DNA of 64,000 nt from an uncultured Litoreibacter sp. (GCA_947493265.1 CANLQL010000004.1:186001-250000); one strand, 5' to 3'; shown: positions 48,331 to 57,607, counted from the first letter of the stretch. The notes: generated by a model from the sequence alone, not told the origin. Made by a program: numbers and translations.

Positions 48331-48782
48331 CCCAGGAACCACGCAGCATCGCTGGCAAGTACATTCTGATCGTCGAGGACGAAGCGCTCTTGGCGCTGGA
48401 TTTGTCACAATCTGTGCAACGGGCGGGTGCAACCGTTCAGGGCCCCTGCCACACCGTCGAGGATGCGTATATCTTGGCCTCCGCAAGTCAGGTTGAAGGC
48501 GCGATATTGGATGTCGATATCCGGGGCGTTCCGGTTTTCCCCGTTGCAGACCTGCTGGAGGCAAAAGGGGTTCCGATTGTGTTTCATACAGGACGCGCAC
48601 AGACCACAGATCTGAAAGGCCGCTATCAGGCCAGTCAGATTTGCGAAAAGCCCACCTCAACAGACACGCTGTTGGGAATTTTGGAGAAAGCCATAACCGG
48701 AGAGACGCCCGAGCAAACGCCGGACGTCCCGAAACTTAGTGAACCGTCACCGGAGAAAAATCGTTCTGACGGGCCAACGTGA
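48327..48782 (+). CDS. Single-domain response regulator
   Basis: The 151-residue protein is a stand-alone receiver domain. The acidic pair is in ILIVEDEALLALDLS, the phospho-acceptor aspartate in AILDVDIRG near residue 64, the threonine in VFHTGR and the lysine in CEKPTS. No output domain follows, only a short acidic tail. Such proteins often act by protein contact, as in HWE-kinase stress or phosphorelay systems. The gene is coupled to the kinase by a four-base overlap. Its last 47 bases overlap the convergent DUF1150 gene. Confidence 0.85.
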   Translation: MTQEPRSIAGKYILIVEDEALLALDLSQSVQRAGATVQGPCHTVEDAYILASASQVEGAILDVDIRGVPVFPVADLLEAKGVPIVFHTGRAQTTDLKGRYQASQICEKPTSTDTLLGILEKAITGETPEQTPDVPKLSEPSPEKNRSDGPT

Positions 48783-48969
48783 ATGCCAGTTGCCGATCTT
48801 TCACAAGCGCAAGACGTTCACCATCTGGCGCGTGCACTGCAAAGATCTGATCTACATTGGGAGTTTCTTGTTGCACATCATCGGGAAGCTCAGACACGTC
48901 CACGGGACGCACATAAACGATCCGGTCGGCAATTCCAGAATTAATGTCGAAATCAACTTTAGGTTTCAT
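48736..48969 (-). CDS. DUF1150-family protein
   Basis: The 77-residue protein matches the DUF1150 family, small alphaproteobacterial proteins usually encoded beside Hsp20 genes. Features are IVYVRPVDVSELPDDVQQ, then VHAPDGERLALVKDRQLAFT near residue 45 and a polar end. Its role is unknown; the constant Hsp20 pairing suggests a stress function. It lies 12 bases after the Hsp20 stop, and the 3' end overlaps the convergent response-regulator gene by 47 bases. Confidence 0.85.
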   Translation of the reverse strand: MKPKVDFDINSGIADRIVYVRPVDVSELPDDVQQETPNVDQIFAVHAPDGERLALVKDRQLAFTLARQNDFSPVTVH

Positions 48970-48981
48970 AAGGTCTGCCTC

Positions 48982-49398
48982 TCACTTGCTTGAGCTGATG
49001 TTGATTGTTTGGATAACGGCCTCTGGCACCGAGCGTTTCAGGTCGATATGAAGCAAACCGTTCTCAGTCGTTGCCCCGGCGACATCAACGCCCTCGGCCA
49101 ACACAAACGCCTTTTGGAACTGCCGTCCGGCAATACCGCGATGCAGGAAAATACGTCCGCTGTCTTCTTCCGGCTGCCGGCCCCGGATCACCAACTGGCG
49201 GTCTTCCAGCGTGATCGACAGGTCGTCTTCCGAAAACCCTGCAACGGCAAGGCTGATGCGGAACGCATGTTCTGAAGATTGTTCGATATTGAATGGCGGG
49301 TAGCTGTCGTTTCCGGACTTGGCCGTCCGTTCAACAAGGCGTTCCAGCTGGTCAAACCCCAGCAGAAACGGGTGCGCCCCGAAAGCAAGTTTTGTCAT
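48982..49398 (-). CDS. Small heat shock protein, Hsp20 family
   Basis: This 138-residue alpha-crystallin chaperone has the core beginning YPPFNIEQSSEHAFRISLAV. AGFSEDDLSITLEDRQLVIR follows, and the core closes with the I-x-I-type tail INISSSK. Family members hold unfolding proteins during heat stress. ATG 49398 has AGGA nine bases upstream; ATG 49404 is the alternative. It leads a two-gene operon with DUF1150. No clear heat-shock promoter could be assigned upstream. Confidence 0.9.
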   Translation of the reverse strand: MTKLAFGAHPFLLGFDQLERLVERTAKSGNDSYPPFNIEQSSEHAFRISLAVAGFSEDDLSITLEDRQLVIRGRQPEEDSGRIFLHRGIAGRQFQKAFVLAEGVDVAGATTENGLLHIDLKRSVPEAVIQTINISSSK

Positions 49399-49583
49399 CG
49401 GCATAGTCCTTTAAGCTCAGCGACTTTGCAATTTTCGGCCCCGTTAAGGCGACCGTGCTTAAGAATTGGGTATTTCCAAGTGATTGTGCAACCCTGAACG
49501 CCGCAATTTCCTTTGTTCAGGCAGCAAAATCGCGTATCAGAGAGGTCCTTCCTTTCGCTTGGCTACAAAGGCAGCGGTCCGCA

Positions 49584-49802
49584 ATGAACTCCGCGAAAAA
49601 CATGGATCACAACGACGTTTTACGCGTGCGACTGGAGGTCTTGCGTCAGGAGCATCGCGACCTTGACGAAGCGATTGCCGCTTTGCAGACAGCGCCCTCT
49701 GTCGATCAGCTGACCCTGCGACGGCTCAAGAAGCAGAAGTTGAAACTCAAAGATCAGATCGCGGTTATCGAAGACCAATTGACGCCGGATATCATTGCTT
49801 GA
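49584..49802 (+). CDS. YdcH-family (DUF465) small coiled-coil protein
   Basis: The 72-residue protein belongs to the DUF465/YdcH family of short helical proteins. The signature region is RQEHRDLDEAIAALQ, then LRRLKKQKLKLKDQIAVIED. Function is unknown. ATG 49584 is chosen over the tracked 49455 because the family begins near this residue; ATG 49602 is another option. It precedes purE by 86 bases, a neighbourhood I recall as common in Rhodobacterales. Confidence 0.82.
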   Translation: MNSAKNMDHNDVLRVRLEVLRQEHRDLDEAIAALQTAPSVDQLTLRRLKKQKLKLKDQIAVIEDQLTPDIIA

Positions 49803-49823
49803 TCCGGCAATTCGTACAAATTC

Positions 49824-49851
49824 TTGCACAAACGCGGCACCTCGCTATAAC
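49824..49851 (+). promoter_or_regulatory. Sigma-70 promoter for purEK
   Basis: TTGCAC (49824-49829) and TATAAC (49846-49851) are 16 bases apart and lie 38 bases before the purE start codon. The -10 element matches five of six consensus bases. I see no purine-box operator next to it. Confidence 0.55.
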
Positions 49852-49888
49852 AGCGCTTCCGCAGCGGCAGCGATAGGGGATCCCGCAC

Positions 49889-50389
49889 ATGGCTCAGACC
49901 AGCGCACCGATCAAGGTTGGCATCATCATGGGCAGTCAATCAGACTGGCCAACGATGCAACAAGCCGCCGAAATTCTTGACGAATTGGGGATCGATTATG
50001 AAAGCCGCATCGTGTCGGCCCATCGCACGCCAGACAGGTTGTGGGACTACGGAAAAACTGCCGTTTCCCGCGGTTTGCAGGTGATTATCGCAGGAGCTGG
50101 CGGAGCCGCACATTTGCCCGGCATGATGGCGTCGAAAACACGCGTCCCGGTGATCGGTGTGCCCGTGCAAACCAAAGCACTGTCAGGTGTCGACAGTCTT
50201 TATTCGATCGTTCAGATGCCAAAGGGATTCCCCGTAGCAACAATGGCAATCGGGGCAGCGGGTGCAGCCAATGCGGGCCTTTTGGCAGCGGGCATCCTCG
50301 CCCTGCAAGATACTGATCTTGCTGCGAAACTAGATAAATGGCGGGATGATTTATCAGCCTCCATCCCGGATGCCCCAGAAGATGAGTGA
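49889..50389 (+). CDS. purE: N5-carboxyaminoimidazole ribonucleotide mutase
   Basis: The 166-residue enzyme moves the carboxyl group of N5-CAIR to form CAIR in purine synthesis. The class I PurE signature [18 protein letters not shown] is at the N-terminus and [14 protein letters not shown] near residue 50. [20 protein letters not shown] with the catalytic histidine region comes next. It overlaps purK by eight bases (ATGAGTGA). Confidence 0.95.
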   Translation: MAQTSAPIKVGIIMGSQSDWPTMQQAAEILDELGIDYESRIVSAHRTPDRLWDYGKTAVSRGLQVIIAGAGGAAHLPGMMASKTRVPVIGVPVQTKALSGVDSLYSIVQMPKGFPVATMAIGAAGAANAGLLAAGILALQDTDLAAKLDKWRDDLSASIPDAPEDE

Positions 50390-51452
50390 TCCTCTCCCAA
50401 CCGGTGCGACCATTGGCATCCTCGGCGGTGGTCAATTGGGCAGAATGCTCAGCGTTGCGGCTTCACGGCTCGGGTTCAAAACCCATATCTATGAACCCGG
50501 CGCGGCCCCTCCTGCGGGCCAAGTCGCTGACAAAGTTACGACCGCATCCTACGACGACCGTGACGCGCTTCAGGCGTTTTCGCGGTCTGTCGATGTCATC
50601 ACATACGAATTTGAAAATGTTCCATCTGCCGCCCTCGATCTGCTTGAAGCCGGATGTGAGGTCCGCCCCAATCGGCGGGCCCTGAAGACTTCGCAGGACC
50701 GGCTGGACGAGAAAGAGTATCTTGAGACACTTGGACTTCGCGTCGCGCCATTTGCAAATGTGACATCAGAACAAGAACTTGACGCGGCCCTGACAGCCAT
50801 TGGCGCGCCATCGATCCTGAAGACACGGCGCATGGGCTATGACGGCAAAGGTCAGGTCAGGATCAAGGAGGGTGACACCGCCAAAAACATCTGGCCTCAG
50901 ATGAATGAAACACCATGTGTGCTGGAAGGGTTCGTAGATTTCAGCCACGAGGTGTCGGTCATCGGCGCGCGCAGTGCAGACGGCCAGGTTGCCTGTTTCG
51001 ATCCCGGCGAAAACGTGCATCGCGCGGGCATACTGCACACCACGACAGTGCCTGCCAATCTGACTGCCGCACAACGCACCGACGCGGTTCTTCTTACGGG
51101 GAAAATCCTCAACGCGCTTGATTACATTGGCGTCTTGGGCGTGGAGCTTTTCGTGACCCCTGAAGGCCTCATCGTCAATGAGATCGCGCCGCGCGTTCAC
51201 AATTCCGGCCACTGGACGCAAAATGGATGCGTGATTGATCAGTTTGAACAACATATCCGCGCTGTCGCCGGCTGGCCTTTGGGCGATGGCGCACGGCACG
51301 CCAATGTCGTGATGGAAAACCTTATCGGTGCAGATATGGACCGGGTGCCAAAGCTTGCCGGCGACCCAAATATCGCGCTGCATCTCTATGGCAAGGCAGA
51401 GGTCAAATCCGGCCGAAAAATGGGCCATTTCAACGTGATAACACCGAAATAG
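50382..51452 (+). CDS. purK: N5-carboxyaminoimidazole ribonucleotide synthase
   Basis: This 356-residue ATP-grasp enzyme converts AIR, bicarbonate and ATP to N5-CAIR, the substrate of PurE. The N-terminus [20 protein letters not shown] and [18 protein letters not shown] near residue 145 are typical. [17 protein letters not shown] near residue 270 is the metal and substrate zone. ATG 50382 lies within the end of purE; the tracked start at 50346 is unlikely. The two genes form an operon. Confidence 0.95.
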   Translation: MSDPLPTGATIGILGGGQLGRMLSVAASRLGFKTHIYEPGAAPPAGQVADKVTTASYDDRDALQAFSRSVDVITYEFENVPSAALDLLEAGCEVRPNRRALKTSQDRLDEKEYLETLGLRVAPFANVTSEQELDAALTAIGAPSILKTRRMGYDGKGQVRIKEGDTAKNIWPQMNETPCVLEGFVDFSHEVSVIGARSADGQVACFDPGENVHRAGILHTTTVPANLTAAQRTDAVLLTGKILNALDYIGVLGVELFVTPEGLIVNEIAPRVHNSGHWTQNGCVIDQFEQHIRAVAGWPLGDGARHANVVMENLIGADMDRVPKLAGDPNIALHLYGKAEVKSGRKMGHFNVITPK

Positions 51453-51497
51453 CCTGAAGCCAGCCCAGTCTTTCTTTTGGCAAAGCCAGAAATGTCT

Positions 51498-52238
51498 TTA
51501 GTTGCCGCCGGACACTTCTTCGACGACATCCTCGACCACATCGACAATCGTCAGGTCCGGATCAAACGCGCCCGTCTCCAAAAATTCAATGGTTTGAGCG
51601 ACCACAAGTGGTGCATTCATCATGAATGTATGGGTCACTGGCAGTTCCAAAAAGTCCGCCATGCCTTCGATCTTGGCACTCTCGACAGAAACCTTCCCAT
51701 CATCCAGCCCCGGAATGATCGAGGAATAGAACGGGTTCAGGCTTTGCGTGCCGGCAATCACGCCCAACTCAAAAGTCACAGGGCCCAACTGGTTGGGAAC
51801 CGAATCTGGCCCGGAATGCAATTGATCGCCTGCCGGTCCATTCACCCAGCCAAACACGTCCCACCCCCGAAACTTATCAACAAGGACAGACCCTTTGTTG
51901 GGCGGCGACAACATCACCACGCGGCCCAGATTTTCGATCTCATTGTCTGCAACAAAAGCGCGCACCATGATCCCCCCCATTGAGTGGGTCACAAAGTGAA
52001 CAGGCGTGCTGCCTTCGCATTTTTCAACCGCAGGTGGGATTGCGGCTTGCGCCAAATCCCGGATCGTATCTGTTGTCGAGGCGTAGCTCGGATTGACCGT
52101 TCTGTAGCCCGCAAGTTTCAGGCTTTCTTCCATAACGCTCAGCGAGAACGAACTGCGCGCAAGCCCATGCAACAGCACGACACAATCGGCCATGGCCGTT
52201 GTGGGCAACAAAAGGAATATGATCAGCAAAGCGCGCAT
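51498..52238 (-). CDS. Exported lipase-like alpha/beta hydrolase
   Basis: The 246-residue protein begins with a short signal peptide ([17 protein letters not shown]). It then enters an alpha/beta hydrolase fold with [13 protein letters not shown], the oxyanion segment. The nucleophile elbow is [14 protein letters not shown] (GHSMGG-like, serine near residue 88). The acid is likely in a later aspartate and the histidine in VTHTFMMN near residue 215. It resembles triacylglycerol lipases and esterases. A predicted signal peptide places it in the periplasm or outside. ATG 52238 is chosen over 52295. It diverges from the NUDIX gene by 78 bases. Confidence 0.8.
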   Translation of the reverse strand: MRALLIIFLLLPTTAMADCVVLLHGLARSSFSLSVMEESLKLAGYRTVNPSYASTTDTIRDLAQAAIPPAVEKCEGSTPVHFVTHSMGGIMVRAFVADNEIENLGRVVMLSPPNKGSVLVDKFRGWDVFGWVNGPAGDQLHSGPDSVPNQLGPVTFELGVIAGTQSLNPFYSSIIPGLDDGKVSVESAKIEGMADFLELPVTHTFMMNAPLVVAQTIEFLETGAFDPDLTIVDVVEDVVEEVSGGN

Positions 52239-52316
52239 GTCTAATATGTAGAACACTTGTGCGCGCATTTCATCCCATGCTTGCATCAACCTCACGTCAT
52301 CGCGTAGCGAAGGTGC

Positions 52317-52766
52317 ATGTCAAAGCCTGTTCGCATCGCCACCCGCGCCATTATATTGCATGAATACCGACTGTTGCTGGTCAATGCCTGGGGCGGCGGG
52401 GTCTCTGATCTATGGTGCGCACCGGGCGGTGGGGTGGAGCCGCACAGCGCGCTGCCTGAAAACCTGAAACGCGAGGTTTATGAAGAAACCGGTCTAACTG
52501 TATCCGTCGGGGAAATTTGTCTGGTCAACGAATTTCACGCGCCTGAGAAAGACTTTCATCAGATCGACGTCTATTTCCGATGCCAGATTACCGATGGTAA
52601 TATCGACAAGAACTGGCGGGACCCAGAAGGGATCGTCACCAAACGGCAGTTTTTCAGCCGCACCGAAATGGCCGTGATCAGATTCAAACCGGACAGCCTT
52701 AGTGATGTCGCATTCTCTCCCGAGACTGCGATTTCATATGATGCTTTGGAGCCTTTGATCCGGTGA
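52317..52766 (+). CDS. NUDIX hydrolase
   Basis: The 149-residue protein has the NUDIX box in [20 protein letters not shown] followed by ETGLTV, fitting GX5EX7REUXEEXGU with small changes ([12 protein letters not shown]). Such enzymes cleave nucleoside diphosphate-linked compounds. The substrate is unknown. It precedes topA by 83 bases. Confidence 0.85.
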   Translation: MSKPVRIATRAIILHEYRLLLVNAWGGGVSDLWCAPGGGVEPHSALPENLKREVYEETGLTVSVGEICLVNEFHAPEKDFHQIDVYFRCQITDGNIDKNWRDPEGIVTKRQFFSRTEMAVIRFKPDSLSDVAFSPETAISYDALEPLIR

Positions 52767-52782
52767 ATCTGACCAACACCTG

Positions 52783-52811
52783 TTGACATCCCCGCTAGAC
52801 CCGCCACATGT
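52783..52811 (+). promoter_or_regulatory. Possible topA promoter
   Basis: A perfect -35 TTGACA (52783-52788) is followed after 17 bases by the poor -10 ACATGT (52806-52811), 39 bases before the topA start. topA promoters are often supercoiling-sensitive, but nothing here proves that. Confidence 0.35.
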
Positions 52812-52849
52812 ATCGCCGCCAGAGCCACCCTGTTTGAGGAAGAAATTTC

Positions 52850-55429
52850 ATGCCAGTTGTCGTCGTCGAGTCGCCTGCCAAGGCCAAGACAATCAACAAA
52901 TACCTCGGCTCTGACTACACAGTTTTAGCAAGCTACGGACATGTGCGCGACCTGCCGCCCAAAGATGGCTCGGTCGATCCAGACGCCGATTTCGACATGA
53001 AATGGGAAGTTGCGTCTGACAGCAAAAAGCATGTCAAAGCCATCGCCGACGCGCTGAAAGACGACAACAACCTGATCCTCGCAACCGACCCCGACCGCGA
53101 AGGCGAAGCGATCTCGTGGCATTTGGAAGAAGCCCTGCGCAACCGCAAGGCAATCAAGAAAGACACACCCGTCAGCCGGGTTGTGTTCAACGCGATCACC
53201 AAATCCGCAGTGACCGAAGCGATGCAAAACCCGCGTCAGGTCGATGAACCGCTGGTTCACGCCTATCTCGCCCGCCGCGCGCTGGATTATCTGGTGGGCT
53301 TCAAACTCAGCCCCGTTTTATGGCGCCGCCTGCCCGGCGCAAAGTCTGCCGGCCGCGTGCAATCGGTTTGTCTGCGCCTGATCGTCGAGCGCGAGATGGA
53401 GATCGAGAAATTCATCGCCCGCGAGTACTGGTCGGTCAAAGCCATGCTCGCCACGCCACGTGGCCAGGACTATGAAGCCCGCCTGACAGTGCTGGGCGGC
53501 AAAAAGCTCGATAAGTTCGATATTGAAAATGAAACTGCGGCGGAACTGGCAGTTCAAGCGATCAATTCGCGCGATTTGTCCATCAAATCAGTTGAAGCCA
53601 AACCCGGCACCCGCAACCCATCCGCGCCGTTCATGACCTCGACCTTGCAACAAGAAGCCAGCCGCAAATTCGGTATGGGCGCGCGTCAAACCATGTCCAA
53701 TGCGCAGCGCCTCTACGAGGCGGGTCATATCACTTATATGCGGACCGACGGTATCGATATGGCCCCCGAGGCCGTTCACGCGGCGCGTGATGCGATCAAA
53801 GCCAAATATGGGGACGAGTATGTCCCATCGTCGCCCCGTATGTACAAAAACAAGGCGAAAAACGCGCAGGAAGCCCATGAATGTATCCGGCCTACGGATA
53901 TGATGATGGACGCGGAAAGCCTAAAGATCGCTGATCCGGACCAGCGCAAGCTTTATGACTTGATCTACAAGCGCACGGTCTCCAGCCAGATGGAGGCGGC
54001 GCGTTTTGAACGGACAACTGTGATCATCGGCTCTGGCGACGATCAAGTTGAGCTGCGCGCGTCTGGTCAGGTTGTCCTCTTCGACGGCTTCCTGAAGATC
54101 TATGAAGAAGGCAAGGATGACGCGGTTGTTGATGATGACGACAAGCGCCTGCCACAAATCGCCGAAGGTGAAAGCGCAGACAAGCGCTCCGTCACACCGG
54201 AGCAGCATTTCACCCAACCGCCGCCCCGCTTCACGGAAGCCACGCTGGTCAAACGTATGGAAGAGCTGGGCATCGGCAGGCCTTCCACCTACGCCTCCAT
54301 CGTGACCACCATCCAGGACCGCGATTATGTGCGCAAAGACAAAAACCGCCTGATCCCGGAGGACAAAGGGCGGCTTGTCACAGCCTTCCTGTCAAACTTC
54401 TTCCGCAAGTACGTTGGCTACGAATTCACCGCCAATCTCGAGGAGGAACTTGATGACGTCTCCGCAGGCGAGCGGAACTACAAAAACGTGCTCGAACGGT
54501 TTTGGCGCGACTTTGCCGTGGCAATTTCCGAAGCGATGGACCTGTCGATCACCGAAGTTCTCGAAAAAATCAACGAGGTTCTGGCCCCCCATATCTTCCC
54601 GCCAATGGAAGATGGATCAGACCCTCGCCTTTGCCCCAATTGCGGCACCGGGCGCTTGTCCATGCGCACCGCGCGCTCGGGCGGGGCCTTTATTGGTTGC
54701 TCAAACTACCCCGAATGCCGCTATACGCGTGCCTTTGGCCCCCCCGGCGCTGAAGAAGACGGCGCGATCCCACCAGAAGGCAAACTGCTGGGCGAAGATG
54801 CAGGTGATAAGATCTGGATCCACAAGGGGCGCTTCGGACCCTATGTCCAGCGCGGCGAGGTCACCGACGACAACAAGAAACCACCGCGCCAATCGATCCC
54901 GAAAGAATGGCGCCCCGAAGAGCTGGAGCTGGAAACAGCCCTGAAGCTTCTATCGCTGCCGCGTGAAATTGGTCCGCATCCCGAAGATGGCATCATGGTG
55001 TGGTCAAATATCGGGCGCTACGGTCCCTACATCAAACATGCGCCAAGCACGTCTGATCGGGGCGGCACAAATGCCAATCTCGAAAGCCTGGACGAAGTCT
55101 TCACTGTCGGCATGAACCGCGCAGTGGAACTTTTGGCGCAAAAAGTCGCCTCGCGCGGGGGCCGTGGCGCGGCGGCCAAACCCATTCGCGAACTTGGTGA
55201 ACATCCCGATGAAGGCGGCCCGATCGCAATCATGGATGGAAAATACGGCGCATATGTCAAATGGGGCAAGATCAACGCCACATTGCCAAAAGACACGGAA
55301 GTCGCGGATCTGACTGTCGATCAAGCCGTGCAGCTTCTGGACGAAAAAGCAGCCAAATCCGGTAAGAAACGCAAAGCGCCTGCGAAAAAGAAACCTGCGG
55401 CCAAGAAGAAGGCGACAGCGAAGAAGTGA
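52850..55429 (+). CDS. topA: DNA topoisomerase I
   Basis: This 859-residue type IA topoisomerase relaxes negative supercoils. The Toprim domain is at the start (VVVESPAKAKTINKYLGSDY) with the acidic ILATDPDREGEAISWHLEEA near residue 80. The catalytic tyrosine is in GHITYMRTDG near residue 300. GRPSTYASIVTTIQDRDYV comes later. A zinc-binding segment (CPNCGTGRLSMRTARSGGAF, then IGCSNYPECRYTRAF) follows near residue 590. C-terminal repeats of about 80 residues (GPYVQRGEV, GPYIKHAPS, GAYVKWGK) complete it, with a Lys-rich tail KKRKAPAKKKPAAKKKATAKK cut short. Its stop overlaps the start of a 53-residue ORF. Confidence 0.95.
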   Translation: MPVVVVESPAKAKTINKYLGSDYTVLASYGHVRDLPPKDGSVDPDADFDMKWEVASDSKKHVKAIADALKDDNNLILATDPDREGEAISWHLEEALRNRKAIKKDTPVSRVVFNAITKSAVTEAMQNPRQVDEPLVHAYLARRALDYLVGFKLSPVLWRRLPGAKSAGRVQSVCLRLIVEREMEIEKFIAREYWSVKAMLATPRGQDYEARLTVLGGKKLDKFDIENETAAELAVQAINSRDLSIKSVEAKPGTRNPSAPFMTSTLQQEASRKFGMGARQTMSNAQRLYEAGHITYMRTDGIDMAPEAVHAARDAIKAKYGDEYVPSSPRMYKNKAKNAQEAHECIRPTDMMMDAESLKIADPDQRKLYDLIYKRTVSSQMEAARFERTTVIIGSGDDQVELRASGQVVLFDGFLKIYEEGKDDAVVDDDDKRLPQIAEGESADKRSVTPEQHFTQPPPRFTEATLVKRMEELGIGRPSTYASIVTTIQDRDYVRKDKNRLIPEDKGRLVTAFLSNFFRKYVGYEFTANLEEELDDVSAGERNYKNVLERFWRDFAVAISEAMDLSITEVLEKINEVLAPHIFPPMEDGSDPRLCPNCGTGRLSMRTARSGGAFIGCSNYPECRYTRAFGPPGAEEDGAIPPEGKLLGEDAGDKIWIHKGRFGPYVQRGEVTDDNKKPPRQSIPKEWRPEELELETALKLLSLPREIGPHPEDGIMVWSNIGRYGPYIKHAPSTSDRGGTNANLESLDEVFTVGMNRAVELLAQKVASRGGRGAAAKPIRELGEHPDEGGPIAIMDGKYGAYVKWGKINATLPKDTEVADLTVDQAVQLLDEKAAKSGKKRKAPAKKKPAAKKKATAKK

Positions 55430-55587
55430 TCAAAGGTTTGGCCTTGATCCTTTGCGTCTTGGCGCTGCTGATGGGCCTTCTGGTCTGGGCAAAATCGCAG
55501 CCTGCCCCAGGCCACGCGGGGTATCTTTTCGGACCAAATACCTCCGTCGGAGGCATTGAAATCTTTGCCGAAAGCACACGCATCTGA
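55426..55587 (+). CDS. Small membrane peptide coupled to topA, 53 residues
   Basis: A GTG at 55426 overlaps the topA stop by four bases (GTGA), the same coupling seen in neighbouring real operons. The product has one membrane helix (LALILCVLALLMGLLVWAK) and a short tail (GYLFGPNTSVGGIEIFAEST). It stops at 55585-55587. It was too short for the track. The coupling and helix favour a real peptide, but I cannot name it. The next gene begins 63 bases later. Confidence 0.55.
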   Translation: MIKGLALILCVLALLMGLLVWAKSQPAPGHAGYLFGPNTSVGGIEIFAESTRI

Positions 55588-55649
55588 AACAGGTGCTTGA
55601 ACCTGACCACCGCAAAAGCCAAATAGGGATCAAGCAACGGGGGTCATTT

Positions 55650-56228
55650 ATGCCTGCACCAAATTCACATGCACTGGAATTTCTGCTGTCGCGACGCTCG
55701 CGCCCGCATAAAACGCTGACAACGCCTGTGCCCGATGATGCAGCGCTGACCCAAATCCTGACCGCGGCGGCCCGAACACCAGATCATGGCAAACTGGAAC
55801 CATGGCGCTTTATAATCCTGGAGCGCGCGGCGCTTCTGCGTCTGGGTGCTTTGGCCAGAAGTCGTGGGGCCGAACTCGGCAAACCCCCAGAAGATATCGA
55901 AAAAATCGGGTTCATGTTTGAAAACGCGCACCTGTCTGTGGCGGTCATCGCTTCCCCAAAACCATCCCCGAAAATCCCGGAGATAGAGCAAGTGCTGAGC
56001 GCTGGTGCCGCCTGCCTGGGGCTTTTGAACGCCGCTTTGGCTATGGGATGGGGTGCGAACTGGTTGTCAGCCTGGACCGCACATGATCCGGTTTTCCTGA
56101 GTGAGGGCCTCAACCTTGCGCCAAAAGAAATCGTTGCAGGTTTCATCCATCTGGGGTCAGAAACCTCAACACCCCCAGACAGGCCGCGCCCTGATCTGGC
56201 AGCAATTACCACGCGGATGATGTCATGA
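55650..56228 (+). CDS. Nitroreductase-family flavoprotein
   Basis: The 192-residue protein fits the nitroreductase/YdjA-like FMN family. The early FMN contacts are in LLSRRSRPHKTLTT, and AARTPDHGKLEPWRFIILER near residue 42 is a hallmark of this group. AALAMGWGANWLSAW forms the dimer and FMN region. Family members reduce nitroaromatics or quinones, with no known physiological substrate here. ATG 55650 has GGGGG upstream. Its stop overlaps the EI24 start by four bases. Confidence 0.85.
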   Translation: MPAPNSHALEFLLSRRSRPHKTLTTPVPDDAALTQILTAAARTPDHGKLEPWRFIILERAALLRLGALARSRGAELGKPPEDIEKIGFMFENAHLSVAVIASPKPSPKIPEIEQVLSAGAACLGLLNAALAMGWGANWLSAWTAHDPVFLSEGLNLAPKEIVAGFIHLGSETSTPPDRPRPDLAAITTRMMS

Positions 56229-56914
56229 TCGTCTCAGATGCCCTGAAAGCGGTCGGACAAATCGGAGATCCGAAATTCACCCGTGTTCTGATCATGGGTG
56301 TCGGGCTGACCATCGCGCTTCTCTTTGCATTTACTGTGGCGTTTTATTGGACCATTGGCCTCGTTGTGCCCGACACGTTTACCCTCCCCTGGATCGGAGA
56401 GATCACCTGGGTCGACAATATCGCCAGCCTGGCGATCATTCCGGTGATGATGTTTGCATCGATCTTCCTGATGGTTCCGGTGGCCTCTGCCTTTACCGGG
56501 TTTTTTCTAGATGACGTCATGGACGCGGTTGAAGCACAGCACTACCCGGCCCTGCCCTTAGCCCCGCGGCTCAGTATCAGCGACGGGCTGGTGGACTCCA
56601 TTCGCTTCCTTGGCCTTTTGCTGGGTGTAAACCTTGTCGCGCTGATCTTGTACTTGCTGTTTGCCCCCTTCGCGCCACTGATTTTCTGGGGCGTCAACGG
56701 GTTGCTTCTGGGGCGGGAATACATCCAGCTTGTCGCCAAGCGCCGCCTTGGTGCCGCAGGTGCACGGGCGTTTCGCAGCAAACACTGGGCGCAGATTTGG
56801 GCCACAGGCACCCTGATGGCGGTTCCTTTGACAGTGCCCGTCGTGAACTTGCTGATCCCAATTCTAGGTGTCGCGACCTTCACGCATCTGTTTCATCGCC
56901 TGAACCGCACCTAA
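56225..56914 (+). CDS. EI24/CysZ-like membrane protein
   Basis: This 229-residue integral membrane protein has about four helices: GVGLTIALLFAFTVAFYWTI near residue 27, IIPVMMFASIFLMVPVASAF, FLGLLLGVNLVALILYLLFA and MAVPLTVPVVNLLIPILG. The pattern fits the EI24 family that includes CysZ, a sulfate permease. The substrate is unclear, though CysZ itself imports sulfate, and the sat-cysC gene is elsewhere in the window. It is coupled to the nitroreductase gene by four bases and converges on DUF1467. Confidence 0.8.
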   Translation: MIVSDALKAVGQIGDPKFTRVLIMGVGLTIALLFAFTVAFYWTIGLVVPDTFTLPWIGEITWVDNIASLAIIPVMMFASIFLMVPVASAFTGFFLDDVMDAVEAQHYPALPLAPRLSISDGLVDSIRFLGLLLGVNLVALILYLLFAPFAPLIFWGVNGLLLGREYIQLVAKRRLGAAGARAFRSKHWAQIWATGTLMAVPLTVPVVNLLIPILGVATFTHLFHRLNRT

Positions 56915-56924
56915 GCGCTGAACG

Positions 56925-57203
56925 TCACGAACTGCCCGGCCCAATACGATCATAAAGGTTGATCGTGTCTGTGGTCAGGTAGCCATAGATGATCGCAAGG
57001 CACAGCGGCACCCAAATCACGAATGCAATCGCCGACGTAATTTTAAATTTGCGGCGCATTTGCGGGTTTGACGGTGCCGAGGCCGGGGTGCCCGGCACAA
57101 TATCACCTGCGTCGCCTTGGCTTTTCATCCGCAATGGCAGGATGCAAAACAACGTCAGAAACCAAAGGACGGCATAGACCACAAGGGCAGAGGTAATTGC
57201 CAT
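56925..57203 (-). CDS. DUF1467-family membrane protein
   Basis: The 92-residue protein is a two-helix membrane protein of the DUF1467 family. Helices are ALVVYAVLWFLTLFCILPLR and ITSAIAFVIWVPLCLAIIYG, linked by a polar loop (QGDAGDIVPGTPASAPSNP). Function is unknown. It overlaps the epimerase stop by one base (TGATG), so the two are translationally coupled; I recall this pair as common in Rhodobacterales. Confidence 0.85.
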   Translation of the reverse strand: MAITSALVVYAVLWFLTLFCILPLRMKSQGDAGDIVPGTPASAPSNPQMRRKFKITSAIAFVIWVPLCLAIIYGYLTTDTINLYDRIGPGSS

Positions 57204-57607
57204 CAGGCTTGCTCCAACTCGACCAGGGTGCCTGTGAAATCCTTTGGGTGCAGGAACAAAACTGGCTTCCCATGCGCCCCGATTTTCGGCTCACCCGACC
57301 CCAAGACCCGCGCGCCTGACGCCTGCAATTTATCGCGCGCGGCCAGAATGTCATCAACTTCATAGCAAATGTGATGAATGCCGCCGGACGGGTTCTTTTC
57401 CAAAAATCCATTGATCGGGCTGTCGTCACCCAGCGGGTGCAAAAGCTCGATCTTGGTATTCGTCAGTTCGATGAACACTACCGTCACACCATGGTCAGGC
57501 TCTGGCGTCGCTGGGCCCACAATCGCGCCCAAAGTGTCGCGGTATTGCGCGCTTGCAGCGTCCAGATCCGGCACGGCTATGGCCACGTGGTTCAGTCTTC
57601 CGATCAT
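57203..57607 (-). CDS. mce: Methylmalonyl-CoA epimerase
   Basis: This 134-residue vicinal oxygen chelate enzyme interconverts (2R)- and (2S)-methylmalonyl-CoA in propionyl-CoA breakdown. The metal ligands lie in RLNHVAIAVPDLDAASAQYR (His), EPDHGVTVVFIELTNTKIEL (His), GIHHICYEVDDI (His) and FTGTLVELEQA (Glu). Length matches the family. The mutase and carboxylase genes are not in this window. It leads a two-gene unit with DUF1467. Confidence 0.92.
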   Translation of the reverse strand: MIGRLNHVAIAVPDLDAASAQYRDTLGAIVGPATPEPDHGVTVVFIELTNTKIELLHPLGDDSPINGFLEKNPSGGIHHICYEVDDILAARDKLQASGARVLGSGEPKIGAHGKPVLFLHPKDFTGTLVELEQA

